Under the pieces are notes generated by a model. It made no database searches and was not told where the DNA came from. It worked only from the letters and a program-made list of their open reading frames with translations. Position numbers and translations under genes: made by a program. DNA of 33,908 bases from Chloroflexota bacterium (GTDB taxonomy: Bacteria; Chloroflexota; Limnocylindria; Limnocylindrales; CSP1-4), in assembly GCA_025935655.1 (NCBI GenBank), contig JAICUV010000003.1:1-33908 (forward strand), read 5' to 3'. Of the stretch, positions 33,892 to 33,908 are shown in pieces (position 1 is the first letter of the stretch; the number at the start of each line of letters is the position of its first letter).

Positions 33892-33908
33892 CGGCCGTTC
33901 GCCCCGTG

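Noticed and set aside
1-33908. CRISPR array, prophage, integrase or transposase
   Set aside because: No regularly spaced repeats and no ORF with recognisable integrase, transposase or phage structural motifs.

Overview
This is a GC-rich (roughly 70% by eye), densely coding bacterial segment. It may be Chloroflexota- or Actinobacteriota-like, but taxonomy is inference only. I support about 24 CDS. (a) 1-6113: the C-terminus of a PLP-dependent decarboxylase, a class III aminotransferase, then permease, ATPase, permease and an NMT1/THI5-type substrate-binding lipoprotein, closed by a near-perfect hairpin. (b) 6325-18989: an MFS transporter fused to a cyclic-nucleotide-binding domain, a lipoprotein, a polytopic membrane protein, an M13 metallopeptidase, a P-type cation ATPase, a lone PD-(D/E)XK (PGN_0703-like) putative nuclease, a DUF2231-Rieske membrane protein, a lipoprotein and a serine beta-lactamase-like hydrolase. 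(c) 19137-21221: a GH36 enzyme and a small lipoprotein gene enclosed by 27-bp near-identical inverted repeats. (d) 21236-23640: a DUF1801-like protein behind a promoter with an operator-like palindrome in its spacer, an MmyB-type XRE regulator with an operator-like inverted repeat, and small ORFs. (e) 23696-32069: a carbohydrate locus with GH28, GH3, two CUT1 permeases, a sugar-binding lipoprotein and a divergent, apparently leaderless LacI regulator with candidate operators. (f) A TAP-like alpha/beta hydrolase and, at the edge, a possible short leader ORF. I found no rRNA, tRNA, CRISPR array or transposase. Nothing here is clearly a wholly new system. The best leads are the inverted-repeat-bounded lipoprotein cassette, the MFS-cNMP fusion, the lone nuclease, the hairpins at junctions and start codons, and the leaderless-type promoters.
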